Source: Campylobacterales bacterium (GTDB taxonomy: Bacteria > Campylobacterota > Campylobacteria > Campylobacterales > Sulfurospirillaceae). Taken from it: a DNA stretch of 64,000 nucleotides. Of this stretch, positions 44,049 to 54,894 are shown in pieces. A program made the translations under genes and the position numbers. The notes under the pieces were generated by a model that was given only the letters and a program-made list of their open reading frames with translations, was not told where the DNA came from and did no database searches. The first letter of the stretch is position 1. The number at the start of each line of letters is the position of its first letter. The stretch lies in NCBI GenBank assembly GCA_016930915.1, contig JAFGFU010000013.1:186001-250000 (forward strand), written 5' to 3'.

Positions 44049-45404
44049 ATGAGTGATTTTATTGAAAGTGCCCTCAAAGCAACCCAACACAGTACCCCTG
44101 AACAACATGAGTTTTATCAAGCTGTCAAAGAAGTTTTAAGTTCTCTTGAACCTTTACTTGTTTCAGATTCACGATACACACAGCACAATATCCTTGAACG
44201 CCTCATCATCCCTGATCGACAGATTATTTTTCGGGTTCCATGGATGGACGATAAAGGGCAAATTCGCACCAACATCGGCTATCGTGTCCAATTTAGCAAT
44301 GCTATTGGACCTTACAAAGGTGGACTTCGCTTTCATCCCAGCGTGAATTTAAGTATTATCAAGTTCTTAGGATTTGAGCAGATTTTCAAAAATTCACTCA
44401 CAGGACTGGCTATTGGCGGAGGAAAGGGTGGCAGTGATTTTGACCCTAAAGGAAAGAGCGAGGGTGAAATTATGCGCTTTTGCCAATCCTTCATGATAGA
44501 ACTCTCCAAACACATCGGGGAGACCATCGACGTTCCAGCGGGTGACATTGGTGTGGGAGGTCGAGAAATTGGCTATATGTTTGGTATGTACAAACGCCTT
44601 ACCAACCACTATGAAGGAATCTTGACAGGCAAAGGCATTAATTGGGGTGGTTCACTCGCACGCACGGAAGCCACAGGATTTGGCTCAGTTTATTTTGCAG
44701 AAAATATTTTAAACAAACAAGGTGAAACCTTAAAAGGCAAAACATGTACAATATCAGGTGCAGAAAACGTTGCCATTTACACCATTCAAAAACTCTATGA
44801 ATTAGGTGCACTTCCTGTGACATGTAGCGATTCTAAAGGGATGATTTACGACAAAAATGGTATTCATTTAAACTCACTCAAAAGCATTAAAGAGGTAGCG
44901 AGAAATGATTTGAAAGAATATCTCAAAGTCCATCCGCATGCAACCTATATCCCACGAAGCGACTACAAAGAAGGTACCAATGCCATTTGGAGTATCCCCT
45001 GTTTTGCGGCTTTCCCAAGTGCAACGCAAAATGAGCTAAACCTAGAAGATATCAAAACACTCCACCATAATGGATGTCGTTTGGTCAATGAAGGTGCCAA
45101 TATGCCAAGCACCCTTGATGCCATTACTTACATGCAAAAAAATGGAATTTTATTTGGACCAGCCAAAGCAGCTAACGCAGGCGGTGTAGCAACCAGTCAA
45201 CTGGAGATGAGCCAAAACGCCAGTATGCAAAAATGGAGTTTTGCTGAAGTGGATAATAAATTACGCCACATCATGAAACACATTTTTGACCTCTCTTATG
45301 CTACTTCCAAAGAATTCGGCGATGAAGGAAACCTTATGTTAGGAGCCAATATTGCAGGGTTTAGAAAAGTTGCCGATGCCTTAATTGACCAAGGCGCTGT
45401 GTAA
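44049..45404 (+). CDS. gdhA: NADP-specific glutamate dehydrogenase
   Basis: 451 residues. Assimilates ammonia into glutamate. NAIGPYKGGLRFHPSVNLSIIKFLGFEQIFKNSLTGLAIGGGKGGSDFDPKGKS (the glutamate-binding region with the catalytic lysine), DVPAGDIGVGGREIGYMFG, and ISGAENVAIYTIQKL for dinucleotide binding are canonical. No gap after mqnA. A classical terminator follows. Confidence 0.96.
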   Translation: MSDFIESALKATQHSTPEQHEFYQAVKEVLSSLEPLLVSDSRYTQHNILERLIIPDRQIIFRVPWMDDKGQIRTNIGYRVQFSNAIGPYKGGLRFHPSVNLSIIKFLGFEQIFKNSLTGLAIGGGKGGSDFDPKGKSEGEIMRFCQSFMIELSKHIGETIDVPAGDIGVGGREIGYMFGMYKRLTNHYEGILTGKGINWGGSLARTEATGFGSVYFAENILNKQGETLKGKTCTISGAENVAIYTIQKLYELGALPVTCSDSKGMIYDKNGIHLNSLKSIKEVARNDLKEYLKVHPHATYIPRSDYKEGTNAIWSIPCFAAFPSATQNELNLEDIKTLHHNGCRLVNEGANMPSTLDAITYMQKNGILFGPAKAANAGGVATSQLEMSQNASMQKWSFAEVDNKLRHIMKHIFDLSYATSKEFGDEGNLMLGANIAGFRKVADALIDQGAV

Positions 45405-45405
45405 T

Positions 45406-45427
45406 AAAACGGGCTTTTGCCCGTTTT
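45406..45427 (+). terminator. Rho-independent terminator of gdhA
   Basis: AAAACGGGC-TTTT-GCCCGTTTT: 9-bp stem with a 4-base loop and a T-tail. The T-tail runs into a TTACATGTAA copy at 45426-45435. Confidence 0.88.
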
Positions 45428-45524
45428 ACATGTAAAGATTTTCTTCCTCTCTCTTTTATCCACTCCATGCAACGCCAATCTAATCCAACTATGAGTATAA
45501 TGAGGAAAAAGAAATTTTAAACGG

Positions 45525-48500
45525 ATGAAGTGGGCTTTTATGAAGAAATTTCAAGACCTCAATATTAAAACAAAACTGATTATTATCTTTATTTTTATTA
45601 AAGTGATTCCTGTTTTACTTGTCTCATTTATTGCACTTTTTGGTATTAATCAGCTTTTTTCTTTTTTTAATACCAATAGTTTAGCCATTAAAAAAACTGC
45701 TCAAGAGGTTATCACTTCTACGGCGACCATTGCGATTGAAGATAGCATTTTAGCCTTAGATAAAAAATCACAAAATTCGCTTGAAATTCTCTCAAACCAA
45801 ATTGCACAAGCGGTGGCAAATTTTCTGTATGAACGAGATCATGACCTTCTTTTCTTAGCCCAATCAAAGCCAAGCAGTGAGCTGTACCAAACATTTTTAG
45901 AAACAAAAAAACGCTATATTATGGATGTCGATACACAAAAATATACATACGATGTCACAGAAAAAAAATGGGTTTACCAATCAGATAATGCCGTCGAGAA
46001 ACATTTTCACGAAGCACAGCTTCTTGACAACAAGCGAGAATTTCAGCGAATTGATCCAAAACCATTTCACTCCAAAGCCATTCCCCTCTATAAAGAAATT
46101 AGCTTTTTGGATTTAGAAGGCAATGAGCAAATCAAAACCTCCTCCCTGAATCCACATAAAGTCAATGTTGCCCGAAAAGCTAACACTTATTTAAAAGCAG
46201 AGAACTATTTTGAGTATCTGCCTTCTTTAAATAAAAATGAAATTTATGTTTCTGAGGTAATAGGAAAATATGTGCCTAGCCGTATTATTGGAACATTTTC
46301 ACCCGAAAATACCAAAAAAGCAGGCATTGCATTTGAGCCAGAAAATCACGCATATGCAGGCAAAGAAAACCCTAAAGGTAAACGCTTTGAGGGCATCATT
46401 CGCTTTGTCACACCTGTATATAAAAGTGAAAAAAAGATAGGCTACCTCTCTTTAGCACTCGATCATCGACACATTATGGAATTTACCGATACCATTGATC
46501 CACTCGCCTACTCCAAAACAGATATTCCTGATGCAGGTGAGGGAAATTACGCCTTTATGTGGGATTATAAAGGCAGAAGTATTTCTCATGCAAGGGATTA
46601 TTTTATTGTAGGCTTTGATGACACTACAGGCGAATATGCCATCCCATGGCTCAGCCAAGACCTCACTAATGCTTTTAATAAATCCAATACTTCCAATATT
46701 CACATTTTTTTAAAAAGCTATCCACTTTTTCATGAACAAAGTTTAGAGAAAAAACCTAACTTAGAGCAGATTAAAAAAGGAGAATTAGGGCTTGATTGTC
46801 GTTACCTTAACTTTGCCCCACAATGTCAAGGCTGGATGCAACTCACGGAGAACAGCGGTCTTGGCTCGTTTATTATCTTTTGGAGCAATGTTTGGAAACT
46901 TACCACTGCAGCAACCATCCCCTACTACACAGGACAATACGGCTCAACGCCCAGGGGTTTTGGCTTTGTCACCATTGGTGCGAATGTGGATGAGTTTCAC
47001 AAGGCTGCCAATTCAACTAAACAAGATTTAGATAAAGTGGTACAAAGTAAACTAAGAGAAATCGATACCATGATGCAGCTTGCAGAGACCGAAACAAGCA
47101 AGCATGTTAAAAGTGTTATGGATGAACTCACCTACTCAACCCTTTTACTGATCTTTTTAATGATCTTTATTGCGATATGGCTCTCAAACCATCTACGCAA
47201 ACGCTTAGATGCACTGCTTAAAGGTTCTTCTGAATTTGCAAAAAACAACTTAACCTATAAAATTGAAGCCAATTCAGACGATGAAATTGGAAAACTCGCT
47301 CACGCATTCAACAAAATGGCACGCTCACTAAAAGGCTACATGGACACAACCATGACACTCAATGCCTCTTTGGAAAAAAAGGTACAAGAGCGTACGGCAG
47401 AACTTTCAAACCTCAACAAAACCATTCAAGAACAGCTTGATATCAAAGAAGAGCACGAAGAAAAACTCGAAATCTTTGCCAAAATTTTTTCAAACACCAT
47501 TGAAGCCATTGCTATTACCAATTTAGAAGGGAATATTCTTCAAATTAACGATGCCTTTACCACAATGACTCACTATAAAGCCCATGAAATTCTAGGACAG
47601 AACATACGCCTATTGCGCTCCTATAAACATCCAGATTCCCTTTATAAAGAGATGTGGGAAACAGTACTTTGTAAACAAAAAGCATGGCAAGGCGAAGTAT
47701 GGAATAAAAAGAAAGATGGCACACTCTACCCAGCCCTTCTTATCATTCACCCCATTGTTAATCGTGAAAATCAGATTACCTATGTTGTTTTCATTCAACA
47801 CGATATTAGCCTTTTAAAACAAAATGAACAAAAACTGCACCAACAAGCTTACTATGATCCCCTTACCAAACTAGCCAACAGAGCCTTAGCGTATGATAGG
47901 TTACAACATGCTATTGTCAATGCAAAAACACATAATCACCTCGTCAGTATTCTCTTTTTAGATTTAGATAAATTTAAAAACATTAATGACACGCTTGGGC
48001 ATGACATTGGCGATTTATTATTGATTGAAGTCGGGAAAAGAGTTCAATTCATTTGTTCACCAAACGACACGGTTTGCCGTTTGGGTGGGGATGAATTTTT
48101 AATTATCCTAGAAGATTTAACCCACTATGAAAAAGCAATTACCATAGCAAAAGAAATTATTGCCTCTTTAAGTAAACCTTTTTATTTAGAAAACAAAATT
48201 ATCTCAACCTCTACCAGCATTGGCATTACGTACTATCCTAACGATGGTGATAACATAAAAGTTCTTCTTAAAAATGCAGATATCGCAATGTACCGCTCAA
48301 AAGCAAGAGGTGCTGGTTCTTATGAAATTTACACACAAGAGTTAAGTGACCTTATCAAAGAGATGGTTAAACTCGAAGAAAGGCTTAAAAAAGCTATTGA
48401 AAGAAATGAATTTTTAATGCATTATCAACCCATTTACGACCTACACAAACAAAAGGTGATTGGGTTTGAAGCATTAATGCGTTGGAATTATAAAGGCACA

Positions 48501-49139
48501 CTTTATTATCCAGATTCTTTTTTACATGTAATAGAAGAGAACAAAATGATTATCGAAGCGAGCAGAGCACTGTTAGTTTCCATTTTCTCTTTTATCAAAA
48601 AGCTCAACGACACGTTTCAAAAAGATTTTTTTATCTCTGTAAATGTTTCACCTGTGCAATTTGGAGTTGATTCTTTTCATGATAATCTCATTGAAGCTCT
48701 TGAAATTTCAGCCTTAGAACCAAAATATGTCTGTTTAGAAGTCACCGAAAACCTCTTTTTAGAAAATATTCAAGAAGTCTCTACTAAACTAGCACGCCTG
48801 CAATCGTATGGCTTTAGTATTGCCTTAGATGATTTTGGCACTGGTTACTCCTCTTTAAAATATTTAAAAGTACTCCCGATTAATAAACTAAAACTCGATC
48901 GTATCTTTGTTCAAGAATTACCTCATTCAAAAAATGATGTAGCCATTACCCAGTCTGTTTTAGCATTAGGTCAAAATTTTAATGTTCAAGTCATTGTTGA
49001 AGGCGTTGAAACGAAGGAGCAATGCACGTTTTTAGAAGAAAATGGCTGTCAGTTTATTCAAGGGTATCTTATTTCAAAACCCATGTCAGAGGAAAATGTC
49101 ATCTCTTTTTTAACAAAAGAGGCAGAAGAAACATTGTAA
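45525..49139 (+). CDS. Large membrane sensor: periplasmic domain-HAMP-PAS-GGDEF-EAL
   Basis: 1204 residues (1199 if started at the ATG at 45540). Helix near 25-48, a periplasmic part of about 490 residues containing FMWDYKGRSISHARDYF and a cysteine-bearing LNFAPQCQGWMQLTENSGLGSF segment that I recall from sensors of other anaerobes, a second helix near 540-560, HAMP, coiled coil, PAS (IEAIAITNLEGNILQINDAF), GGDEF (CRLGGDEFLIIL intact) and EAL with all key residues (FEALMRW, EVTEN, LDDFGTGYSSLKYLK, KLDRIF, EGVET). Potentially both makes and degrades c-di-GMP. Ligand unknown. One palindrome (48522). Confidence 0.92.
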   Translation: MKWAFMKKFQDLNIKTKLIIIFIFIKVIPVLLVSFIALFGINQLFSFFNTNSLAIKKTAQEVITSTATIAIEDSILALDKKSQNSLEILSNQIAQAVANFLYERDHDLLFLAQSKPSSELYQTFLETKKRYIMDVDTQKYTYDVTEKKWVYQSDNAVEKHFHEAQLLDNKREFQRIDPKPFHSKAIPLYKEISFLDLEGNEQIKTSSLNPHKVNVARKANTYLKAENYFEYLPSLNKNEIYVSEVIGKYVPSRIIGTFSPENTKKAGIAFEPENHAYAGKENPKGKRFEGIIRFVTPVYKSEKKIGYLSLALDHRHIMEFTDTIDPLAYSKTDIPDAGEGNYAFMWDYKGRSISHARDYFIVGFDDTTGEYAIPWLSQDLTNAFNKSNTSNIHIFLKSYPLFHEQSLEKKPNLEQIKKGELGLDCRYLNFAPQCQGWMQLTENSGLGSFIIFWSNVWKLTTAATIPYYTGQYGSTPRGFGFVTIGANVDEFHKAANSTKQDLDKVVQSKLREIDTMMQLAETETSKHVKSVMDELTYSTLLLIFLMIFIAIWLSNHLRKRLDALLKGSSEFAKNNLTYKIEANSDDEIGKLAHAFNKMARSLKGYMDTTMTLNASLEKKVQERTAELSNLNKTIQEQLDIKEEHEEKLEIFAKIFSNTIEAIAITNLEGNILQINDAFTTMTHYKAHEILGQNIRLLRSYKHPDSLYKEMWETVLCKQKAWQGEVWNKKKDGTLYPALLIIHPIVNRENQITYVVFIQHDISLLKQNEQKLHQQAYYDPLTKLANRALAYDRLQHAIVNAKTHNHLVSILFLDLDKFKNINDTLGHDIGDLLLIEVGKRVQFICSPNDTVCRLGGDEFLIILEDLTHYEKAITIAKEIIASLSKPFYLENKIISTSTSIGITYYPNDGDNIKVLLKNADIAMYRSKARGAGSYEIYTQELSDLIKEMVKLEERLKKAIERNEFLMHYQPIYDLHKQKVIGFEALMRWNYKGTLYYPDSFLHVIEENKMIIEASRALLVSIFSFIKKLNDTFQKDFFISVNVSPVQFGVDSFHDNLIEALEISALEPKYVCLEVTENLFLENIQEVSTKLARLQSYGFSIALDDFGTGYSSLKYLKVLPINKLKLDRIFVQELPHSKNDVAITQSVLALGQNFNVQVIVEGVETKEQCTFLEENGCQFIQGYLISKPMSEENVISFLTKEAEETL

Positions 49140-49158
49140 AGCAGGATTTTCCTGCTTT
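49138..49158. terminator. Terminator hairpin between the GGDEF-EAL gene and upp
   Basis: AAAGCAGGA-TTT-TCCTGCTTT, a perfect 9-bp stem in the gap between convergent genes; it merges directly with a TTACATGTAA copy (49157-49166). Confidence 0.8.
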
Positions 49159-49172
49159 ACATGTAAAGAGTG

Positions 49173-49808
49173 TTACGATGCACCTTGCGTATTAAAAACT
49201 CTATCTCCAGCATCACCAAGACCTGGAACGATATAGCCATTTTCATTTAACCCATCATCAATACATGCGGTATAAACAGGTACATCTGGATGTATCTCAG
49301 CAAAACGCTTTAATCCTTCAGGCGCTGAAACAAGGGATAAAAAGCGAATATCTTCTACCCCTTTTTTCTTTAGAAAATTCACCGCATCAATAGCCGTGCC
49401 ACCCGTTGCGAACATAGGATCAATAATAATTGCAATACGCTCTGTATGATCAGCTGGGAGCTTCGCATAATAAAATTCTGCTTCAAGCGTTTTTTCATTA
49501 CGTTGAAAACCTAAAAACCCAACACTGGCATCAGGAATCAATTTAAAAACGCTGTCTAACATACCAAGTGCTGCCCGAAGAATCGGGCAAATCATAATTT
49601 TAGTATCCAATTTTTGAGCATTTGCCACAGCAACAGGCGTTTGAACACAAACATTGCGTAATGGTAAATCTCTGGTTGCCTCAAACAACATCAAGTATGA
49701 GATTTCATCCACCAAAAGTCGAAACTGAAAGGGCTCTGTTTTCTCATCTCTTAAAATCGAGAGTTTATGCTCAATCAGAGGGTGTTTGATGACATGGACA
49801 TTTTTCAT
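49173..49808 (-). CDS. upp: Uracil phosphoribosyltransferase
   Basis: 211 residues. Salvages uracil to UMP. The PRPP loop IIDPMFATGGTAIDAVNFLKKKG near residue 128 and the uracil-binding C-terminus NENGYIVPGLGDAGDRVF are distinctive. One base after the malic enzyme gene. The order matches C. jejuni as I remember it. Confidence 0.96.
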   Translation of the reverse strand: MKNVHVIKHPLIEHKLSILRDEKTEPFQFRLLVDEISYLMLFEATRDLPLRNVCVQTPVAVANAQKLDTKIMICPILRAALGMLDSVFKLIPDASVGFLGFQRNEKTLEAEFYYAKLPADHTERIAIIIDPMFATGGTAIDAVNFLKKKGVEDIRFLSLVSAPEGLKRFAEIHPDVPVYTACIDDGLNENGYIVPGLGDAGDRVFNTQGAS

Positions 49809-51083
49809 TTATTTAATCTCAGCATCAATAATTTCTTGAAGATCTCTTTTGTATAAACCAATATCGAAATCTTCCACACGAGCCACACCATCATTAATTG
49901 CAGCTTCTGCAACCGCTGCACTTACCCATACTAATACACGTCTATCAAATGGTTTTGGAATAATATAGTTATACCCAAATTTCAAATCTTCACCATTATA
50001 CGCTGCTTTAACATACTCAGGTACTTCTTCTTTAGCCAATTTTGCCAATGCAACTGCTGCTGCCATTTTCATGCCCTCAGTCACTTTAGTGGCTTTCACA
50101 TCCAACGCCCCTCTAAAGATAAAAGGGAAACCTAAAACGTTATTGACCTGATTTGGATAGTCACTTCTGCCTGTACCCATCATCACATCATCTCTTACCG
50201 CATAGACTTCTTCTGGTAAGATTTCTGGTGTTGGATTTGCTAGAGCAAAAATGATTGGGTAAGGATTCATAGACTTAACCATGTCCTGAGTCACAACACC
50301 AGGAGCGGAGAGACCTAAGAACATATCCGCACCACGCATTGCATCTTCTAGGGTTCTATCGCTTGTTTCAAGGGCAAATTCTGCTTTATATTTGTTCAGA
50401 TCTGTTCTACCTGAATGAATCACGCCTTTGGTGTCAATCATCACAATGTTTTTAGCACCTAAGAGTTTATACATTTTTGCACATGCAATACCAGCTGCTC
50501 CTGCACCAGAGACTACAATTTTCATCTCTTCGATTTTTTTGCCACTGATTTCAAGCGCATTAATTAAACCTGCACTCGTAATCATTGCTGTTCCATGTTG
50601 GTCATCGTGCATAACAGGAATATTCACACATGCTTGAAGTTTTTGTTCAATATCAAAACATTTAGGCGCTTTAATATCTTCAAGGTTAATACCACCAAAC
50701 GTTGGAGAAAGGGCTTTACAAATCTCGACGATTTTATCGGCGTCATGTTCGTCTAATTCAATATCAAAGGCATCAACATTGGCAAATTTTTTGAAAAGAA
50801 CAGACTTTCCTTCCATAACAGGCTTACCCGCAATCGCACCAATATCGCCTAAGCCTAAAACCGCTGTACCATCAGAAATAACCGCAACAAGATTTCCCTT
50901 GTTGGTATATTGATACGCCAATTCATTATCTTTTTCAATCTCTAAACATGGATGCGCAACACCTGGGGTGTATGCCATAGACAAATCTCGGGCTGTATCA
51001 CAACGTGATTTCACGTTAATCTCGATTTTTCCACCTATGTGGTACGCTAAAGATTCCTCTTTGGTTACTTTTCCTTTACTCAC
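49809..51083 (-). CDS. Malic enzyme (malate dehydrogenase, oxaloacetate-decarboxylating)
   Basis: 424 residues, the short bacterial form without the PTA domain. [15 protein letters not shown] near residue 38, [55 protein letters not shown] and the nucleotide loop [15 protein letters not shown] are seen. Converts malate to pyruvate with NAD(P); cofactor preference not readable. It lies between gltX and upp. Confidence 0.95.
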   Translation of the reverse strand: MSKGKVTKEESLAYHIGGKIEINVKSRCDTARDLSMAYTPGVAHPCLEIEKDNELAYQYTNKGNLVAVISDGTAVLGLGDIGAIAGKPVMEGKSVLFKKFANVDAFDIELDEHDADKIVEICKALSPTFGGINLEDIKAPKCFDIEQKLQACVNIPVMHDDQHGTAMITSAGLINALEISGKKIEEMKIVVSGAGAAGIACAKMYKLLGAKNIVMIDTKGVIHSGRTDLNKYKAEFALETSDRTLEDAMRGADMFLGLSAPGVVTQDMVKSMNPYPIIFALANPTPEILPEEVYAVRDDVMMGTGRSDYPNQVNNVLGFPFIFRGALDVKATKVTEGMKMAAAVALAKLAKEEVPEYVKAAYNGEDLKFGYNYIIPKPFDRRVLVWVSAAVAEAAINDGVARVEDFDIGLYKRDLQEIIDAEIK

Positions 51084-51085
51084 AC

Positions 51086-52477
51086 CTAACTCCTTTTAAA
51101 AGATATTAATTTTTGGATTCTCTCTATCACGCTGGCATAACCAATAATCTCTAAAACTTCAAAAATAGAAGGGCTCACTGAGCTACCTACCATCGCAATA
51201 CGAATGGCTTGCGCTAAATCTTTAAGTTTTAGACCACGCTCTTCTAAAAATGCTTTCGTAAATGTTTCAAATTCACTCGCTTCTTGAAGCATTTTTTCAT
51301 TTTTTAATGCCTCAAAATAGTGCTCTAAAATAACTACTGCATCATCATTTAGAAACTTTTCAACTGCCTTTTCATCGTAACACATTGGTGCTTCTAAAAT
51401 CTGCTTCGCTAAGTGTGCAAACTCCACTAAGGTTTTTGCTCTCTCTCTTAGTGCATCAATCAGTAACTCTTTTTTTACATGTAAAGATAAATCAACATCA
51501 AAAAAGCGTAATTCTTCAATTAAACGCTCATAACTTGCTTGTTTAATATAATGCGCATTGAGCCACACCAATTTCTCTTGATTATATGCGGATGCTGATT
51601 TATTAATGTTGTTAGGATCAAATAATGCCTTCATCTCGTCAAAAGAGAAAATCTCTTGATCACCATGACTCCACCCTAACCGAATCAGAAAATTTAAAAG
51701 TGCTTCAGGCAAATACCCTTCACGTTTGTACTCCATGACATCCACAGCGCCATCACGTTTTGAGAGTTTTTTGCCTTCAGGATTTAAAATCATTGGCACA
51801 TGGTAAAATTTAGGAACATCAAAGCCTAAAGCCTGATACAAAATAATCTGTTTAGGAGTATTGGAGAGATGGTCATCGCCACGAATCACTTCATTCACGC
51901 CCATCAGCGCATCATCAATCACGACCACAAAATTATACGTTGGCGTACCATCACTACGTGCAATAATAAAATCATCTAACATATCGCTGGCATTAAAAGA
52001 GACTTCACCTTTGACACCATCGACAAACGAAATAACACCACTTGTTGGCGCTTTAATACGAACCACAGGCTCAACCCCCGCAGGTGGCATTCCTGTAAAA
52101 TCACGGTAACGCCCATCGTAACGAGGGCGCTCTTTACGTGCCATTTGTGCCTCACGAAGAGCGTCTAACTCTTCTTTACTCATATAACATTTGTAGGCTT
52201 TTCCCTCATCTAAAAGCTTTTGAACATAACGTTTATACAGATCAAATCGCTCAGACTGATAAACAATCTCACCTTCATGAGCAAGACCAACCCATTTAAA
52301 CGCTTCTACAATCGCCTCTGCGGCTTCTTTGGAGTTTCGAGCCAAGTCTGTATCTTCAATACGAAACAAAAACTTTCCACTATTTCTTTTTGCCCAAAGA
52401 TAACTATAAAGTGCCGTTCGAAGTCCACCAATGTGCAAATACCCTGTAGGACTTGGGGCAAAACGTGTCACAACCAT
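51086..52477 (-). CDS. gltX: Glutamyl-tRNA synthetase
   Basis: 463 residues, class I. HIGH-type motif [18 protein letters not shown] at the N-terminus, [13 protein letters not shown], and the KMSKS equivalent [15 protein letters not shown] near residue 240. Campylobacterota often have two GltX, one charging tRNA-Gln as well; which this is cannot be told. A palindrome (51475) is read as Ser-Leu-His-Val-Lys in the C-terminal helical part. Confidence 0.95.
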   Translation of the reverse strand: MVVTRFAPSPTGYLHIGGLRTALYSYLWAKRNSGKFLFRIEDTDLARNSKEAAEAIVEAFKWVGLAHEGEIVYQSERFDLYKRYVQKLLDEGKAYKCYMSKEELDALREAQMARKERPRYDGRYRDFTGMPPAGVEPVVRIKAPTSGVISFVDGVKGEVSFNASDMLDDFIIARSDGTPTYNFVVVIDDALMGVNEVIRGDDHLSNTPKQIILYQALGFDVPKFYHVPMILNPEGKKLSKRDGAVDVMEYKREGYLPEALLNFLIRLGWSHGDQEIFSFDEMKALFDPNNINKSASAYNQEKLVWLNAHYIKQASYERLIEELRFFDVDLSLHVKKELLIDALRERAKTLVEFAHLAKQILEAPMCYDEKAVEKFLNDDAVVILEHYFEALKNEKMLQEASEFETFTKAFLEERGLKLKDLAQAIRIAMVGSSVSPSIFEVLEIIGYASVIERIQKLISFKRS

Positions 52478-52670
52478 ACTATCAAACCTTTTAAAATTAT
52501 GTATAAATTATGTATCATTTTGTTACGCAATGAACAAAATTTTTATAAAAAACCCTACGAAAAAACATCTTTTTAATTTAATTTATTCAAAAAAATGTTA
52601 TCATTTGTAGCTTCTTATATTTAATACGTAGTGATTATATAGAGAGTTTTCTTAAAACAAAGGATTATTA

Positions 52671-53522
52671 ATGAAGATTAAATTAAAGGTGTTAACTTTC
52701 GTAACTTTGGGCGCAACCCTTCTTTTATCCCCTGCAAACGCTGGAACCGTTGATGGAATTTCTCTTATTATCAACAAAGAGCCCATTACACTTTACGATG
52801 TATTTAAGTATTCACAACGCTTTAACCTTTCAAAAAAAGAGGCTTTAGATATTCTCGTACAACAAAAACTTGAAGAGTCTGAGATCAAAAAACTAGGCAT
52901 TAATATTGAAAATTTTGAAGTCGACCAATATATTGAAAAATTAGCAGCCAACAACTCTATGAGCCAAACTGATTTTATTGCCATGCTTAAATCTAAAAAT
53001 ATTGACATTTATGAATACAAAGATGAACTCAAAAACAAACTTAAACGTGACAAGCTCTATCAAAAAATTGTGAACACAAAATTACAACAAATGGGTGATG
53101 GTGAACTTAAAGCATACTACAATGAGAATCTTCATGAATTTTCACAAGCCAGTGGTTTTGATGTGACCATTTACACCAGTGCAAATCAAGAGAGTCTTAT
53201 AGCATTAAGACAAAATCCTATGAGTACCTTCAAAGATGTTGAACTGAAAGAGGGAAGTTTTCAAGCGGGAAAAGTTGATGCAAATCTTGCAACACTCCTC
53301 AATAAAACCGCTACCAATACATTTTCTACGATTGTTAAATCAGATCAAAATTATGTCATGTTTTATGTCAAAAATAAACACAATGCACAGACGGTATCGT
53401 TCGATGATGCTAAAAATTATATTCAAGCTAAATTGTCTGAGGGAAAAGAGCAAAAAGCGATTCAAGAGTATTTTGAAAAACTCAAATCTTCTGCAAATAT
53501 TAAAGTGGTACGTTTACCATAA
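52671..53522 (+). CDS. Exported SurA-like chaperone
   Basis: 283 residues. Signal peptide MKIKLKVLTFVTLGATLLLSPANAG. Then a SurA N-like helical domain (INKEPITLYDVFKYSQRFNLSKKEALDILVQQKLEESEIKKLGI) and a reduced parvulin-like part (LKAYYNENLHEFSQASGFDVTIYTSANQESL). It matches the position and layout of C. jejuni Cj1289, described as a SurA-like periplasmic chaperone; the prolyl isomerase site looks degenerate. Divergent from gltX. Confidence 0.85.
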   Translation: MKIKLKVLTFVTLGATLLLSPANAGTVDGISLIINKEPITLYDVFKYSQRFNLSKKEALDILVQQKLEESEIKKLGINIENFEVDQYIEKLAANNSMSQTDFIAMLKSKNIDIYEYKDELKNKLKRDKLYQKIVNTKLQQMGDGELKAYYNENLHEFSQASGFDVTIYTSANQESLIALRQNPMSTFKDVELKEGSFQAGKVDANLATLLNKTATNTFSTIVKSDQNYVMFYVKNKHNAQTVSFDDAKNYIQAKLSEGKEQKAIQEYFEKLKSSANIKVVRLP

Positions 53523-53531
53523 GTAGTTTTA

Positions 53532-53560
53532 AAAGGGTCGCTCTTTTAGCGACCCTTTTG
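53532..53560. terminator. Bidirectional rho-independent terminator
   Basis: AAAAGGGTCGCT-CTTTT-AGCGACCCTTTT: 12-bp stem with A-rich and T-rich flanks, between the convergent SurA-like and accC genes. The strongest terminator in the window. Confidence 0.93.
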
Positions 53561-53562
53561 TA

Positions 53563-54894
53563 TTAATAACGAGAAAGATAGTTTGTATCGAATTTATTGT
53601 CAATAAAATCTTCATTATCCATCATATTTAAGTGAAAATCTCGAACCGTTTTAATTCCCTCAATTTGTAACTCACTGAGTGCTTGTTTCATCTTTTTAAT
53701 GGCACGGGTTCTATCTTCACCCCACACAATGAGTTTTCCAATCATGGAGTCATAATGAGGTGGCACAGAATAGCCTTGATACGCATGTGAATCCATACGT
53801 ACATTGCGACCACCAGGAATAATATACTTGGTGATTTTTCCTGGACTTGGGATAAATTTAACAGGATCTTCTGCTGTAATACGACACTCAATCGCATGAC
53901 CTTTGAAAGTGAGTGCGCTTTGGTCAAACAGTTTTTCACCCTCAGCCACACGAATCATCCACTCAATGATGTCAATACCACTCACCATTTCACTAACACA
54001 GTGCTCGACTTGAAGACGTGTATTCATTTCCATAAAATAGAAGTTTTTATCTGCATCTAAAAGAAACTCAAAGGTGCCTGCATTTTCATAACCGATGTAC
54101 TTGGTTGCTTTCACAGCGACTTCGTGCAAACGTGCTCTGGTTTTATCATCCAACGCAATCGCAGGGGATTCTTCAATTAACTTCTGATGACGTCTTTGCA
54201 TAGAACAGTCACGCTCCCCAATATGAACTACATTGCCAAAAGAGTCACCAATCACTTGCACTTCAATGTGGCGTGGATTTTTAATGTATTTTTCCATATA
54301 CAGCGTGCCATCGCCAAACGCACTTAAAGCTTCGCTTTCAGCCGCAAGAAACGATTTTTCCAAATCTTCCATTTTTTCAACCACACGCATACCACGACCG
54401 CCACCACCTGCACTCGCTTTTACAATGACAGGAAGCCCAATTTGCTCTGCAAGTTTTTTAGCCTCATTAACATCTTTTAATGCACCATCGCTTCCTAAGA
54501 TAACAGGTACACCTGCTTTTTTCATCACTTCTTTGGCTTTTGATTTATCGCTCATTAAAACCATAGAATCTACAGAAGGTCCAATAAATTTAATATTGTG
54601 GTGTTGGCAAATCTCCACAAAGGTTTGATTCTCACTTAAAAAACCATACCCTGGGAAAATAGCATCACACCCACTAATTTCTGCTGCGCTGATAATTGAG
54701 GGAATACTGAGATAACTCTCACTCGATTTTGCCCCACCAATGCAAATACTGGCATCAGCATGTTGAAGATAAAGCGCATCTTTGTCCGCTGTTGAATAAA
54801 CCGCAATGGCTTGCTTCCCCATCTCTTTGATGGTTCTTATTGCACGAAGCGCGATTTCCCCACGATTGGCAACAAGAATTTTCTCAATCTTCAT
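53563..54894 (-). CDS. accC: Acetyl-CoA carboxylase biotin carboxylase subunit
   Basis: 443 residues. LVANRGEIALRAIRTIKEMG at the start, the ATP-grasp glycine-rich loop IVKASAGGGGRGMRVVEKM near residue 160, ERDCSMQRRHQKLIEE and FYFMEMNTRLQVEHCVSEMVSGIDIIEW are diagnostic. With AccB it carboxylates biotin for malonyl-CoA synthesis. One-base overlap with accB. Confidence 0.97.
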   Translation of the reverse strand: MKIEKILVANRGEIALRAIRTIKEMGKQAIAVYSTADKDALYLQHADASICIGGAKSSESYLSIPSIISAAEISGCDAIFPGYGFLSENQTFVEICQHHNIKFIGPSVDSMVLMSDKSKAKEVMKKAGVPVILGSDGALKDVNEAKKLAEQIGLPVIVKASAGGGGRGMRVVEKMEDLEKSFLAAESEALSAFGDGTLYMEKYIKNPRHIEVQVIGDSFGNVVHIGERDCSMQRRHQKLIEESPAIALDDKTRARLHEVAVKATKYIGYENAGTFEFLLDADKNFYFMEMNTRLQVEHCVSEMVSGIDIIEWMIRVAEGEKLFDQSALTFKGHAIECRITAEDPVKFIPSPGKITKYIIPGGRNVRMDSHAYQGYSVPPHYDSMIGKLIVWGEDRTRAIKKMKQALSELQIEGIKTVRDFHLNMMDNEDFIDNKFDTNYLSRY

